Shown here: positions 33,610 through 47,017 of the stretch, piece by piece
Numbering within the stretch: the stretch's first letter is position 1
Layout of the letters: the number at the start of each line of letters is the position of its first letter
Assembly (NCBI GenBank): GCA_031310005.1
Contig: CM062383.1
Location: 2,480,001-2,544,000 of the forward strand
Reading direction: 5' to 3'
DNA from: Dactylellina haptotyla
Taxonomy: Eukaryota; Ascomycota; Orbiliomycetes; Orbiliales; Orbiliaceae
Length of the DNA: 64,000 nucleotides
Made by a program: the position numbers and the translations under genes
The notes under the pieces: generated by a model
Told to the model about the DNA's origin: nothing
What the model saw: only the letters and a program-made list of their open reading frames with translations
Database searches by the model: none

Positions 33610-36600
33610 ATTTATATATGTTATTTAGCTGCGCGACAAGCGAAATAGATCACCAAGATGCTGATAATTAATATCATGCAGATGCTATCCTCTTCTGATA
33701 CTGTAGTCCATAAGCTTACACCCAAAAACAGCTCAAAAGAGTAATTACCCGATTTGGCTTCGAAGATCCCTGTCATCTGTGTGACAGTTCCCAACAAACT
33801 CAACACAATCTACTCGAATGCCTGATTGCTTGCAACGTGCGCTGAAAAGAGCTCACCGTAAGACTCTTCTTGAGATACAGGTAATCACGGACCGCTTAGA
33901 TACGTCAGAAAGTACGAATTTGTCTACATGAAGGCGTCATGTAGTTTGTTGCGCCGTTTTGCATAACTGCCTCAATTACCCCACCTTATTACCCCGACTA
34001 CTCCGAGCTGATCTGCGAGAATAAAATTTTCAAGTTCAACAGACCTAGTCCCAAATTGCCAGGGAGGACATGGTTGAGTGAGACATATCGATTTCACACT
34101 TTTCTCAGATTTCTAGACAGTTTCATACGCAATGAACAAGCTCCAGATAGGATGACTGCTGTGCCGTTCGCTGAGAGCGGTGATGCTTCATCCACGGCTG
34201 CGAGGCATAGATCAGCAACAAGGTAGCGTGCTATGGTATCGGTATGCATATGTTGTACCATAGAAATGGGGCGATCGGCGCGACAGGCGAACAGAAAACA
34301 ATCACAATGTTTTATCCCGTCCGCCAAGTGATTACTTCGCCGGAATACATGAGAATGAACGCGTGATACGCAGATGCGCAAATGGCCTGATCTCATGGTG
34401 ACCACGTTTTCTGTAAAGCGAGTACTTATTTTTCAAGTACTTAGCTGTCACATTCTTCCTCTAGAATATAAGAAGAGAAAAAGAAACCATGTGTGTATTC
34501 ACATCCGGTCTAACACTCGCTTCATTCGGATCTAGGACGTCTAGCGCGATCTCTCCCGAAATGTTGGCAGGGATGAAATAGTACGCTGCTTCTTAGCGCG
34601 CCCGCAAAGCCGACTCACTTTATCTACGGCGAGGGGAGAATGGAGAAAATTCGGTGCAAAGGAACAGACCGGCGATAGGTGCTCCATATGCAAGAGTGGT
34701 CTGACCTCTGTTTCTAGACAATGGACAGGGCTGGACGAAAATAGTCAACCAGGAATTCGTGCGGACCCGATAAATGACTATATTTTATGATTTCTTGGTC
34801 CTGCAGCTTGTCTACGCATTTCCCGCGTAGGTGGAGACCTTGTTTCAACCCTAAATGTTCGATCCTTGCGGAGAAGTGTGTGGGTGACTATAGGAGGATA
34901 TACAAGGTCGTCGAGACATCTATTCTCCGAACGACCGGGGGGATATCATGCTATGCAGCTCAGATTTCTGGGCGCCGCATGGGCGAACCGGTGTTTTAAT
35001 GTGGGGGATAAGCATGCAAGTGGGTCGCTGCCATACGTCTCGTCAGATGCCTAGACATGCATAATTATGGGGGGATCGTGACCTCTTATAGTACCCGCTT
35101 TGATCCATAACCTGGTTCTTCGTCGCCAAATTATCGAGGAGCAGGCAGTGTAGCTGGCTTGCTTTTTGCGTTGCAATTTAATACGGTTCAGGTTTTCGTC
35201 AAACCGTAGGATGAGGCTATCCGTCGGAACTGGCGGTCATCGGATCCGCGGACCGTCCTCCTAACGAGCCTCATGGCCGCACTGATTATGTAACAGCAGC
35301 ATCATCGCTTTTATTTCCACCTTATCATACCTTTGAAATTCAAGTTTTCTTGGAGATCTCAGATTGAGGTACTTGGCAGTGCTATTCTTATCGGAATTCG
35401 CGGTATTATCGAAGGATCGTCGAGATAAACTCGGTTTGTCTCTTTCGACTCGGTGCAACATTCAATTCTCCTCAAAGCTACTGGGAACGAAATATTTACT
35501 CATTCAAACGCCTTCTGGCACACGGAGAGTTCCGTCGAAGAAAAAGGCGCTGGTCAAGTATATTACTTGAATAGGTAATTTTTCGGCACCCGTGGGTTCG
35601 AAGAGAGCTGTAATATCAGAAATCCGGTGCAGTTGCAAGGCGAATTCCGATACACATTCATCAATAATCGGATGAAAGATGAATAAAAGCCGGCTCCCGG
35701 AACAAGAAGCTGCGAATCGCGAAACGACGGACCAATGACGACGCCGTTCCTCGGTGAGGTAGTTTTAAAATCACATAGAATCACGTCAGAATAAGGTCTG
35801 GCGTCGTCCGGGTGGCTGGCCCTCCTTTTTCTCGTCTCGCCATGGCTCGCGGGGAGTGGAGTAGAGCCATCCACCAAAATAACCGTCCAAGCACACTATC
35901 TAGGCATACTTCCAATATATACTCCGAAGGTACCTTGAAGCTAGGCTAAAATGTGTCACATAACCTTAATAGCAGAGGTCACGAGCCAGTACAGGTTACA
36001 TTTTGTTTCAGCCCTCTCGTCTTTGTATCCATATATCGCTACAAGTCTACGGAAAGACTATGGAACAAATTCACCCGGTGGGGATAATTTATCCATTGCG
36101 ACAAGAAATTCAAGAGATTGATTGCCACATTTTATTCTTTGAAAAGCTGGATACGTAGACATCGGTGAGATCCTGACTGGCAAGGGGACCCACTTATAAA
36201 GCTTGGCTTGGAGCGCCTCGGTTACACACGTGAAGAGCTTTGATGCACCCCACCACAAAACTCCGGTGTCTACAAGCTCCGCAATTTTAGAATCAATGTG
36301 AACGAGAAGGCTACGGAATTGATAGATACACTGGAAAAATAACGTCTTCCGTCCGCAGCCGGTGTGTTGTCCAGTTGGGTTTCACAACCAGCCCCGAGGT
36401 ATGCCTATCATGGTATAGGAGGTTTTATTGTTGCCAAACAGAAATTTTTTTCATTCAACTCCAGTTTCCCCTTCGAAATTCTAGAAACAGGGGTCGTCAT
36501 GCTAGCTTAGTCTACAAGAAGTTGGGTATACAAAACAAGAATGAGAAAACGGCCGAACGCCAAAAATAAATAAAAAATATATTGTACAGGAGAAGGGCTA

Positions 36601-36811
36601 AGATGAACTAAAAGTTAAAAGTTATCGCTAGATTGCCTTGACACAAGACGCTATATAGCAGCTGTAAACGAAAAAAAACAATGATCGCTGAATGAAAAAC
36701 TCCGTAGAAGATGGAAAATTAAAACCGGTAAAGATGTCAAGATCGGTGTTTCCGACAAGCAGGGTATTAAACATTAAACGGAAACAAAAGTGCCGAAAGT
36801 ATTCTTGCTCT
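33610..36811. other. Gene-poor region between ferroportin and ferric reductase
   Basis: 3.2 kb between two facing stop codons. Frames up to about 105 codons (for example 34094-34405, 35563-35877) show no protein-like character. Short inverted repeats such as ATGAGGCT/AGCCTCAT (near 35210 and 35265) are present. No mobile-element hallmark seen. Confidence 0.5.
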
Positions 36812-38780
36812 TTACCAAGTAAATGATTCTTCTAAGAAGTCCATCTCAACTCGGTGCAGTTGTTTGCGAACAGCAGCACGAACTGAGTCCTGGAAGGCAC
36901 CAGGACCACAGACGGTCGCTGCGATGGTACCGACGCTGTCTTGAATTTCGGTATCCATGATTTGATCAAGGTTTGGTCGTCCAGGGCGAAGCTCCACAGA
37001 ACCGGTCGGCGAGACCTGAGTAATATCTGCCTTGGGCCGTGTGATATAAACCAAAACTTTTAGGACATCTCGTCGCTTGTCCATAGAGAGAATCTCACGC
37101 ATGTACGGTTCGATCCATTTCACCTGGTCGGTAGTTTTGACGACCCAAACCAGGGTGATCTTCCGTGTTGCGCAGGCTCCTGCACCATATTTTTCAATGA
37201 GTTGTCGCATGTATCCGAGTTGATGTGTGATACCAATTCCACCAGCGAAAAGTAAGGCTGTGCCATAAGATTCTAACTGATGCATTCCTCCGTATGGTCC
37301 CTCCACAAAGCCTCTCAAGAAGATGGTCCTGTTTGGTGCTGCGTTGGCCTTGTCCCAGAGCTTTTTCGTCATACCTTCTCTCTTTGCAACAAGGAGCGAG
37401 AACTGGGTTGCCGAGGGCCCGACAGCTGTCATTTTCTTTTCGTCGAGTGGGAGGTTGTCTATTCCGTATCCTTCATCCTGAAGCTTGCTTTGGATCTCCT
37501 GTTTCAATACTTCTTGACTCCAAGCTAGCGAGAACGGGTGCGATTGCCAATACGAGATAGTCGGGAGATAAATGTAAACGTGTTGTCCGGGCTTAAACGT
37601 CCATGGTCGGGCAAGTTCGAAAGTAACTCTGGAGGCATCACCGTCAAGTGCCTCAACCTTAACCCGAGTCATGCTCTTTGATGAGATATTGCGATAAAAG
37701 ATGCGAATAAATCTGACAGTTCGGTCGAATACCCAAAATCCAATAGCCAACATGATATAAGGAAGTTGTGGAAGATTGTCGATTTTGAGATGCATCCAAA
37801 CGGCGTAGAGGATGAGGATTGCCAAGCCGATATGGAAAACGAGGAATGTTTCATAGAATGCATGTCGGACAGGCGAAGGAGTGATAATTAAAATCAAGGC
37901 AAATGCTGCAACCGCCTATATTTGTTTCTCGTTAGTAACTGATGTTTCTCCAAATAAGCCACGGTTTTAACTTACAATCATGCCGTAGAGAATGAATTCG
38001 CTCTCTACCAAGCCTTGCTTGACACCTGCCCAGCCGTGGGCATCAACCTTATTGATGAGCCAGGCGATAGTGTGAGCTACGGACTGCAGGATAGCTAGTC
38101 TTCCGAGGCATCTATGAATGATATTATAGGTATCGAACGAAATATTAAGCAATGGAATCAGGATATTGTTCCTTCCTGCGAGCAGGAATAGAGGAACCAT
38201 GTTGACAACCGCCATAACACCGGTTCGTCCGCGGAATTCGGCAACAAGCTGTGGCTTGGGTTTGCTGTAGTCGAGCATGAGAGTGCAGTAGATAATGTTG
38301 GAAACGACATAGATTGTCAGCACAATAGCATGCAACCTTGTTGGGAGTGTTCCAATAGTGATGGCCTTGCTAAGTTGGATTTCGGTGTTGTGTCTGTGTT
38401 TCCAGATCGGCGCATACCAGATGTATTTTTTGAACTTCCAGCCTAGCGAGCCGGGTCTTGACCAATATCTCTGGCTCTTCTGAGAGTTGTCTGTCGACAT
38501 CAAAACAAGTAATCTCAGGTGTTTTGTTGCATCTATTACTATTCTAATGGCGAAGAAGAATAGCACAAGAATGCATGATGTTGTGAATAAACCCTTACTA
38601 TAGAAGCATTAGTACCCATTTATTTGCGGTAATAGTATTGATTTGCGTTTACCTGAATTCATTATTCCACCATTGATTTACTCCGTTCAAACCCCATGTA
38701 TAGTAGTTAACATCGTCGGGTGTGTCGTTGGGGTTTTCGGCATTCCATTTTGTTGTATGCTCAGCCCGAGGGATGAACAT
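36812..38780 (-). CDS. Ferric/cupric reductase, FRE family
   Basis: Flavocytochrome b that passes electrons from NADPH through FAD and two haems across a membrane to reduce Fe3+ or Cu2+. Coding order is 38780-38653, 38597-37976, 37915-36812, giving 617 aa. Bis-haem histidines: His204 and His218 (IIHRCLGRLAILQSVAHTIAW) and His278 and His292 (FHIGLAILILYAVWMH). FAD motif SHPFSLAW is at about 375. Nucleotide site: GFVEGPYGG with the following AGGIGITHQLGYMR, and the CGPGAF motif near the end. The N-terminus (MFIPRAEHTTKW) has no signal peptide and is shorter than in many FRE proteins, so a further upstream exon cannot be excluded. The ferroportin gene next door suggests a shared iron theme. Confidence 0.92.
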
Positions 38781-41700
38781 CTTTAAGGATATTGGTTGGT
38801 CCTTCAAAGAAGGACTGCTTCACGAATAGCCAGATGTCGTAAATGGGTAATTGCAAATGTTGAAAATATTTTTGTTCCGTCGCAGACAGATTTTTGTTTG
38901 AGTGTCGAAAGGTTCGAAAAAAGCGAATGTCTTGAAGGCTGGATGCTCCAGGGATATATGGCAAGCCAAAATAATCGGAGAAAGGGTGTGGAGAAGTGAA
39001 TGGGGTGCACAGCAGATATAAAAAGAAAAATGGTGTGACTACTTTACGATAGTGACATCAAGAAAAACCGATGCAACTAGAAACAAGGGCCGTTTTCCTT
39101 GATCAGAGCAGCCTGATGATAAGACTAGAATGACCTGATGGTGTTTCGAGGGAACCAGTAAACAGGAGGTGGCCCTTTTTGGTCCGGTTACGAAATTGTC
39201 TTAAGGCCTAACGGTGTCCTTCGCACAACGCAGTGTGGGAGGTTACAGGTGCAGGCTAGTCGCAATGGGTATTGGGCTATCCTACGCCGGTGAGCACCAA
39301 AAAAATGGAGTGAATGGACCGGAAGCTCTGCCTCCCCGAATAGTTTAAAGAAGAAAAAATAGAAGAATTGGCAAGGAAGTGGAGAGAACTCCGAGGTGGA
39401 GTAAAAAGAAAAGAAAAAAGAGAAGGGTTATCCAAATATCAAGAGAAAAGAAAGGTCGACAAGGTCGAAATGCAAGGTTGTGCAAGACGTAACGCTGCAG
39501 GATGACCGGGACCACGCTCGAGAGACCGTGAGAGCGGGACTGCAGCTACTAACTGCGTGTGCAAGCAGGCGGTGTTGAAGCGTGGGTTGGAGGCGTGACC
39601 GGCCTGCAGAGATATAATGCCTAGCAGGAATGGAAGAGCAGGGAGCCGAACAACACCAAAGTTGTGCGGCGAGATATAGTCCAGATACCCCTTGGCGAAG
39701 AGAGGGATTGAGGCAGGGCCTTTTTTTAAGGAAAATGATCACCCGTGGATGCCGACAAATCTTTTAAAGGATAAATTGCCTGCTTGTTCAGATATATATT
39801 AGCTGGGTGAAAAAAAGACGAGCAAAAAAAAAGTTGGCGCCTGGGGTAAATGGCCCGGAATGCTAACTGTCATATTGGGGACATTGAAACACCCGGCCAC
39901 TCTGCTTAAACTGCCTTCTGGAATGTATCGCTGGCAACTCACTTTGGATATATAAAGAACAGATAGAGCCCGCTTGGACAAAAAGGTTGTATCAGGTATA
40001 GATAGAAAATGATGACTGCTATGAAATGCGTTGAATTGAGATAGCCGATATCTCAGGAATCAATTTATTCCAAGAGTTGAAGTGATTGTCGGTGTCTATC
40101 AAGGATTCGAGTATCCGAACCGTGTGATGTTGATCCAAGTTTAAAGATTATCGAGAAAGCTGCCCTGCAATGTTCTTTTCTTTGAATGCCCTCCTCAAGA
40201 GTGCCAAATTTCTATAATATCAAAAATGAATCGAAATAGTCTTGAAGGATTCGATCAATCGAAACGCCCAAGTCTAGCTGTATATGTCGTGTAAATGAAT
40301 GCGATCTAGAGAAGTCGACTCTCGACGAGAGGACCCGAAAACGAATGTCTATAGTAGAAAGAAAAGGAAAGAGTGCTAACTGGACAGCTACCAGCAGAGA
40401 ATAAAAGAAAGACAGAGGGATTATCGTGTCCTGAGCCACGCTCTAACTACAACGTTCGAGTACCACAGCACTGGAACTGACGTGTGTAGATTCGAAATTT
40501 CAAAACAAGAACCAAAGGAAAGAGAGTGGTGGTGGTACTCTTGTAAGGTCAAGAACGGATGATCCATTCGCAGTCCTCGTAAGCTATTAGAGCGCTGTGC
40601 TCCGAAGCGATGGAACCCCTTAACGATGGCAACTAGCTCCCAAGGCGCAACCAATCGTTGGAGATGCCTTCTTCATGCGCATGGTTTCCCACACCACGTT
40701 GAGTGGCTACTAAACCACTCCCGGAAACCCTATGCCACCTCTGCGTCGTTGACAGCCCAAAAGCGACGTGACGATGAGATAAGGGGAAATGCCAGTCGGT
40801 GACTGGAGAGAATCGGTTCTGGCTAAGCTCTTGACCTGACGCTTGGCTCACCGATTTCCTCAGTAGACGCAGGGGCTAGGATTCGGGTACCGGCATCCCT
40901 GAAGGAGAAAACTTTTTTCGTCCAATCATTCAGTCCGCACCACAGATCACCAAGAATAAAGTGACTTGAAGACACGCCCTCCATTGGCCTGGAGCGGTGG
41001 TACCTGCAGGTCCGAGACAGCGACCAGCAGGGATTCCAGATCTTTAGTCCTCCACGCCTTCCTCTTAGATTGCGGCGCAGGTAACCTGAAACGCGCTGTT
41101 CCAACCTAGCAGACCGCCTCTTCCGTGCCTTTGAGGGTACCCGACCGCACGCTGGAAAGCCGCAACAGAAGGTTGTACTCAAATTTAGAAAGGTCGTCTT
41201 ACAACATGTCTACAACAATGCCATACAGTTTGTCGCAATATTAAGGCGACTATTTCTCACCTCAGAATAGTGCCGTAGGCGACTTTCCTAATAATGCCAT
41301 CTATGCGAATGACTATTCAACAAATATGAAAGCTAACTCCTAATCTAAACTCTCATCTCTTCCTGCCTGCCAATGTCCTCTAATTTTGCTTACCTGTCTC
41401 GTCTTGCGAGGTCTAGTGAGATCTGCTTGCCATCCCGAGGTCTCCTGAATTAACAAGCACGGCTCGTGGTCTAGGTGCGCGGCGCCGAAATTACCTAAAG
41501 GGGCGGTTGGCAGTAGGAATACGCGACAACACGGAAAAACCTGTCTTGGGGTTCTCGGCCATTTGGGGCGGTTCGGGCTTGGCTATCAGGAAACTCTCTA
41601 TTCAACTTGGCGTCCCGAGAGAGAAATATATGAAAGTGAAAGCCGAGAGATTCTTGACCTTTCAAATTTTGCTGGCGTGGCCTGATTACCGTGCGAATTT

Positions 41701-42582
41701 TTGATATTTTGCTTTGCTATTAAAGGATCTTGGAGTTTCATGTTGACGAGTGTTGACGCCTTTCTATTGCGCTGCATGGCTACCCAGCGAGGTGGGTTTG
41801 TTTCGAAACAGCAGGCTCGAGTGATCAGACCACCCACCATTCTCTTTTAAGGTTGACCCCACCAGAGATAACTGCGCAGCAAACTTGATATGGGTCTGCT
41901 CATCATCACAGCAATATGAAACGCTGCCGCTGAACCGCTGGGATCATTTTTCTAATAGAAGGATATACACTTCTCTTTACGTGTTCTGCGGGACCACAGT
42001 AATTTATTCGTGTTATTGGCAGGTAAAAGTAAGCCGGGCAACAATAACTTCACAAATATCATGTTGATATCAAGCTACTATCAGGCTACCCGCTCAGCGA
42101 AGAGGAGAAAGTGTGCGTAAGACTGACGGAGAAAGGCGGTTGCCCGGCCTGCACCCGACTTCAAAGACGATAAGATCGGAGAGATCGGATCTACCAAGGC
42201 GGCACGGGCGATAAATGTGAGAAGCGGTTTGTGCTCTTGTGCATATATTATTATATGTGGTGGTTTTTGTTTTTTGGTTGGTCTGTTGTGAGGCTCAGAG
42301 CAGGAGAGCTTCCCGTCGGCACGTCGGGAGATTTTCCCACCAAAACGAAACAGCCTCATCCCTCACTTTGATTTCATCATAAGTCCTCATCCACCCCCAA
42401 ATATATATAAAAATTCAACAAACTCAAAACACCATCGCTAAATCTATCCATATCGTCATATGCCCTGGACCACGCCAAGAATATATTGCATACCAAGAAG
42501 ATCCTTAACCAAATAAATCTCATGATCCAATGGCAGCTGGACATAGCCACAGAATGGTGACGATGTAGATGATCCAACCAGC
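38781..42582. other. Gene-poor region upstream of ferric reductase
   Basis: 3.8 kb with no supported gene. A purine-rich stretch lies near 39300-39430. The largest frame (40823-41182, minus) is Arg/Cys/Ser-rich and not protein-like. Isolated GATAA motifs occur (39119-39123; 40774-40782 is ATGAGATAA, one base from the iron-GATA consensus). Confidence 0.5.
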
Positions 42583-45500
42583 TCACCGCGGTTCAGAAGT
42601 GGACGTCTCAGCTTCCGCACCTTCTATTATCGGACCCAATTCCTCGCACTTATCGATGAACTCGCCATTAACCTATGAGAATACCCACAATTTGAAATTG
42701 GGTCAGTGAGATGGTATTTCCTGGGATGTGTCACACAAAACGCCGGCTCATGCGACCGCCGTAACCATTCTCCACCAGCAAGTGGGGGTGTAACATTGTA
42801 GGTTATTGCGTACCTGGATATTTAACGACTTTTGCAACGCAAGCTCCACCTTCTTCTGGTTCTTGACTTTCACCAGTTCGCGAAGAGCGCTGACAAGGAA
42901 ACCAGACAATATTTGGACGGACCAATTGTCAGGGATCACATTAAGGACCTTTATAAGATATTGGTCAGCCCATTGAGAACCCACTTTTTTGTTTTATCGG
43001 ACTTCTACGAAATTTTTGGGATTGCTCACATGTTGAACATCCAACCAGCCCCCGAAACGATCCAACAGTGAACTCGTCTGTTCTAGCCGAGCTTCGTAGT
43101 CATTAATTTTTAAGAACTCCACCAGCAGGATGTTGAAGAGTTTGCTTTGTTCTTCCCGCGGCAAGCCCTGGATTGAAGCGGTTCGGGATCTCTGAAACAT
43201 TGACAGCGGCCCATATAGGCAATAGTTGATCGCGGTATCAAAATCTTTCAGCGAGTGGCAGAGCATCTTGAGAACTTCCTCGTGATTCTGTTCCTTGCTG
43301 TAAAATATAACCATCTCTGCAATTAGAACATCTTTCCAAGGCTCCACTTTTGCTGCGACTTCCTCCACATTGTAGGGAGTTGGGCCGCTTAGAAAGTCCA
43401 ATAGAACTGCCCGATTACGCCACCATTCCTCTCCTCTTGTATTATCGTTGAGAAATTCGCTATAGGTTGGCTTCGGAGGATGTAGAGCCCGATAGAAGTC
43501 TGTTGTCAGCTGAACATCTTCTTTCAAAGTTGAATTGTTTTCCAGGTCAGAGATCATTTGATCCAGGAACAAGGAGATGAAATCGTTGGCGAAAGCAGTA
43601 TTCTACCCGGTTTGTTAGCTTGAATATACGGTGGCTAAAAGTTACCAAGGGTGTTACCTTCTTCTGGACTACGAGGTATTCCAGGTAATCTTTCACGGCA
43701 TATGGAGCGTCAACTTTCAGTATCCTGATCACTGTCTCTGGTGGGAACTGCACTTTGCTAGTTTCATCTGTGAAAAATTGGACACCAAGCTTTGGGTTCC
43801 TCCTCGCAAGCCACCCGCCATACTCCTCAACCAGCGCCGGATCCTTAATCCTTTTTAGATAGTCTTTGACAATCATCTCGCCGTCTGGGAATTCGCCATT
43901 CTCAGTCCCATCGCCTTTCGCCAGAACCCTTCGCCATGTTGCAAGAACGTCCCTATATTGTTTTTGTTTTGCGTAAAGTCTGCTGAGAACGAACAAGCGG
44001 TCGTATTCCTCGAGTATTGCAATAGCTTTGTTTGGGTCGTCGATGCCAGAGTCTACCAAGTGATAGAGATCTTGACGGATGTTTCTCTCAATACCTTCTA
44101 ACGCTGGAGTAGGCTTTAAAGTCGTTTGGTCAAGAATCAACAAGACTCGAAGATACGCCGCATCGATGGTCGCGAATACTTGTTCCTTATCTTGGACACT
44201 TTCCAGTCCTTTTTTCTTTCTCCAGTCCTTCAGATATCGGCTAAGAAACAGCAATGTTCCTCGATCTGTAATTAACGTGTTTCTTTTATCGTATAATAGT
44301 GATCGTAGAAGATCTTGAATGCCGCCGTAGACCCATAATCCGTTACTCTTCTTATCAATAACGATATCCCTACGAAATGCTGGACCAAACAAAGCGATGA
44401 CAAGACGAGGATCAACGCCGCCCTCTCGCAAGGCTTCGTTGGTTTGTATGAGGGTATCTTCGGACACGTTGCTTGCCGACATTAGACAAATACCTAACAA
44501 AAGCAATCCGAGCTTTTGACGTATAAATCCTAGTTCATGAAATCTTGTCTCAGTTGTAGGTTCTAGTTTTTGTACGGCTGCGAGGCATCTAAGAATAATA
44601 GGGACATCCCGCGTTGATGCTGCATCGATTGACTGTGGCAATTGGGAATCCATAAGGAGAACCATAGGCGTTTCTAGCAGTGAGTAGATTTTGTTGCCTA
44701 TAGTCAACACCAGATGTGATGAAGCTGTGCTTATACGATTGGCGATCTCTTCTTCTTCGGAGTTCCGCTTTCGGTCTGATTCATCCGCAGTAGCCTCATC
44801 TGAAGATAGATAGTCAGTTCCTGACTCTATAGCTTCCTCAGGGGCCTCAGGAGATTGTTGAGGCTCCGTATCTTCGACAGTCCCAGATACTTCGGCTTCA
44901 ACAAAATCTTCAGCCGCATCTTCTTCAGGGCCAGGTGTTTTTGTTATTGTAGAAAGAGGTTCTGCAAGTAGTGACTTCTTTCGTTTTGATGGCGGTTTGT
45001 CGACGATGTTTAACTTCACGAGCTTCAGGAGTCGGACAACTTTTGGAATGATGCCAATTTCTACACCAACTGTTCGTGATACGCCAACAGAGAGGTTCTC
45101 GGGGTCGCTCGGATTGTCCGCCGGCAAGGGAAGTCTTTGCTTTATCGGACCATAGACACCACCTGATGGAGCCGCGACTTCCTCTAGACGATGGCATTCT
45201 ATCGGGTGCTCGCCTCCCACTATAGCGACAACCCAAGACCCATCTATCAGAATCTTCTTTGGATATCTTGTGAATTCGAGCGTCCCCCGAAGCACAGGTT
45301 CGCCGTTTGCATCGAAAAACATTCCTACACCGGGCTCATTGGGCTCAGTTCCAGTGGTAACGAGAAACTCATTAGAATTTGGTGAAGCGATGTTGGGGTT
45401 GAGAACTGGCTTGGGTGGAGGAGGGGGTTGTATCGTAGGCTGGGGAGTTCCAGCTCTTGATCTCGAAGCTTCCTCTTGTGACTTTCTAGGAGCGGGCGAT

Positions 45501-46540
45501 TCAGCTCTCGATCCTGCGTCTGATTGCGCAGGGCTGTGACCTTGTAGATCTGCTGAAGCTCTTCTACCAGTAGCTGCAGCAGAAGGAGTGAGACTGCTGG
45601 TTCGGGAGTGACCGCGAAGGGAACCTCCGGCTTTAAGGCCGAGCGAGCCTAGCGTTGGGTTCGGGGATATTGACCTCGCAGCTACTGGTTCGATTGGAGA
45701 GGTCGTTTGTCTGATTGGAGGAAGGGGATTCATTTTATTGTCGTTTACATCGACGAGTGCATAATTTTGCGTATTCGCTATGCATGCGATATGCTGTCGT
45801 AAAGAACAGTCTAGCGACTGAGGGAACGAGACGTCCTTTAAACCTCCAGTGATTAGCAAGCACAATTCATATCACGATAGTGAAACCTTGATTTCCCATA
45901 CCCTGATAAGTCGGACCTCAGTTCCAACTCGAAGTAATCTAATCATCTTTCTCTGACCCACAAAAACCACCACTCCCCTAGGGTCCCGTCCCTCCGCTTC
46001 TGCCTCTGGGATGAGTCCCCGTAGGGCGAGATCATTCTCATCAACTGATACCCAAGATACATCCTTCAACTTTGTTGCGACGGGCGATAGCTCTGGAAGG
46101 GTGTAGAACGATAGCTGATTGTTGCAGATGACAGCCGCTCTTTCCACAGGTCCCAGCAGTAGGATCTTCTGCACCCCTGGTGGGGTTTCAAGGTTCGCCG
46201 GCGGCGGCGAGAGTGGCAAACGAAAGGCGAATATGTACTGAGACTGTTCTCCCGGCTCCTGTAAGTTCGGTTAGCACCCTGTCCCGCGAAAGAGAGATTG
46301 TAGATGCTCCCTTACAGCTGGTAGCTTCATGAAATGGAGAATCTCCCCAGCCGAGGTCCCCACATAGAGGTGGTCGCCCCATATGTCCACACAATTGACT
46401 CTGACATTCTCGTGCTCCCCGGAATCGAGAGGTAAGTCGTCCACCAGCTTCTGGAGGATGTACGGCGCAGCTCGCTCGTTGGCGTTCACGTCACCCGCTA
46501 CGAGGGACGAGGCTCTTGGTGGTACCGCAGCGGCCTCCAT
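42583..46540 (-). CDS. vps3: Vps3, CORVET tethering-complex subunit (TGFBRAP1-like)
   Basis: Endosomal tether subunit that binds Rab5/Vps21 for early-endosome and vacuolar sorting. Six exons in coding order are 46540-46316, 46258-45902, 45835-43658, 43602-43030, 42948-42814 and 42672-42583, giving 1,185 aa, all in phase 0. The N-terminal citron-homology (CNH) propeller begins VNCVDIWGDHLYVGTSAGEI and is interrupted by an inserted Pro/Ser-rich loop. An acidic linker (about 390-440) and helical Vps39-type repeats follow, for example DNWSVQILSGFLVSALRELV. The C-terminal zinc-finger remnant seen in relatives is degenerate (VNGEFIDKCEELG). The acceptor of exon 3 (AAAG before GACGTC) was chosen for frame; it is the least certain join. 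Its promoter is shared with CASP. Confidence 0.85.
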
Positions 46541-47017
46541 AACATCATGTTCCTCACCGCAACCGACGAGAAAGCTGGTTTACGCTCTTATCATGCTGCT
46601 TCAGCCGGTCTTCGAGGGTCCGCGACCGCCAGATTATCGCCTGCGACAAGCTTCCTTTGCTGCCTGTCTGCCTTTTCGAATGGTGGTTCCTCGGGGCCGT
46701 GGGCGCGTGGGCGGGTTAGTTAGCAGGTTCAAGTTGTTGTGTTCGTTAGCAGCTGCCTTCCCAATTGACGTCCACTCCAGCTTCCGATGAGCCCCAACAT
46801 CGGCCACATCGCCAACATCAACCTCCACCTCGCCAACACCTCCACGCCCCCTTCCTCCGATCCGCTGCATCGCGTGGCTGCCCCGACACGACTGCTGCAG
46901 CTGGAGCGTCAAGTGCATGGTTTTTTGCTGAGGCCGCTCGCGTTTACCCCCCGGCATTCGACGAACAAGCGGTTGAAAGGGTTGTCATCGAGAGCGGATA
47001 GCTAGAGCTTACCCGCC
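46541..47017. promoter_or_regulatory. Shared divergent promoter of Vps3 and CASP
   Basis: 477 bases between two start codons pointing away from each other, G/C-rich and C/A-rich on the CASP side. Open frames crossing it (for example 46787-47005) are low-complexity leader sequence. No distinct TATA box was identified. Confidence 0.6.

Noticed and set aside
33610-36811. Degraded mobile element in the 3.2-kb gap between the iron genes
   Set aside because: No transposase or polymerase-like frame, no terminal repeats and no target duplications could be seen by eye; a repeat-library search would be needed.
40774-40782. ATGAGATAA as an iron-GATA site for the ferric reductase
   Set aside because: One base off the consensus and about 2 kb upstream; single near-matches are expected by chance in 64 kb.
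40823-41182. 119-codon minus frame in the empty region upstream of the ferric reductase
   Set aside because: Arg/Ser/Cys-heavy sequence without domain or plausible neighbours; not protein-like.
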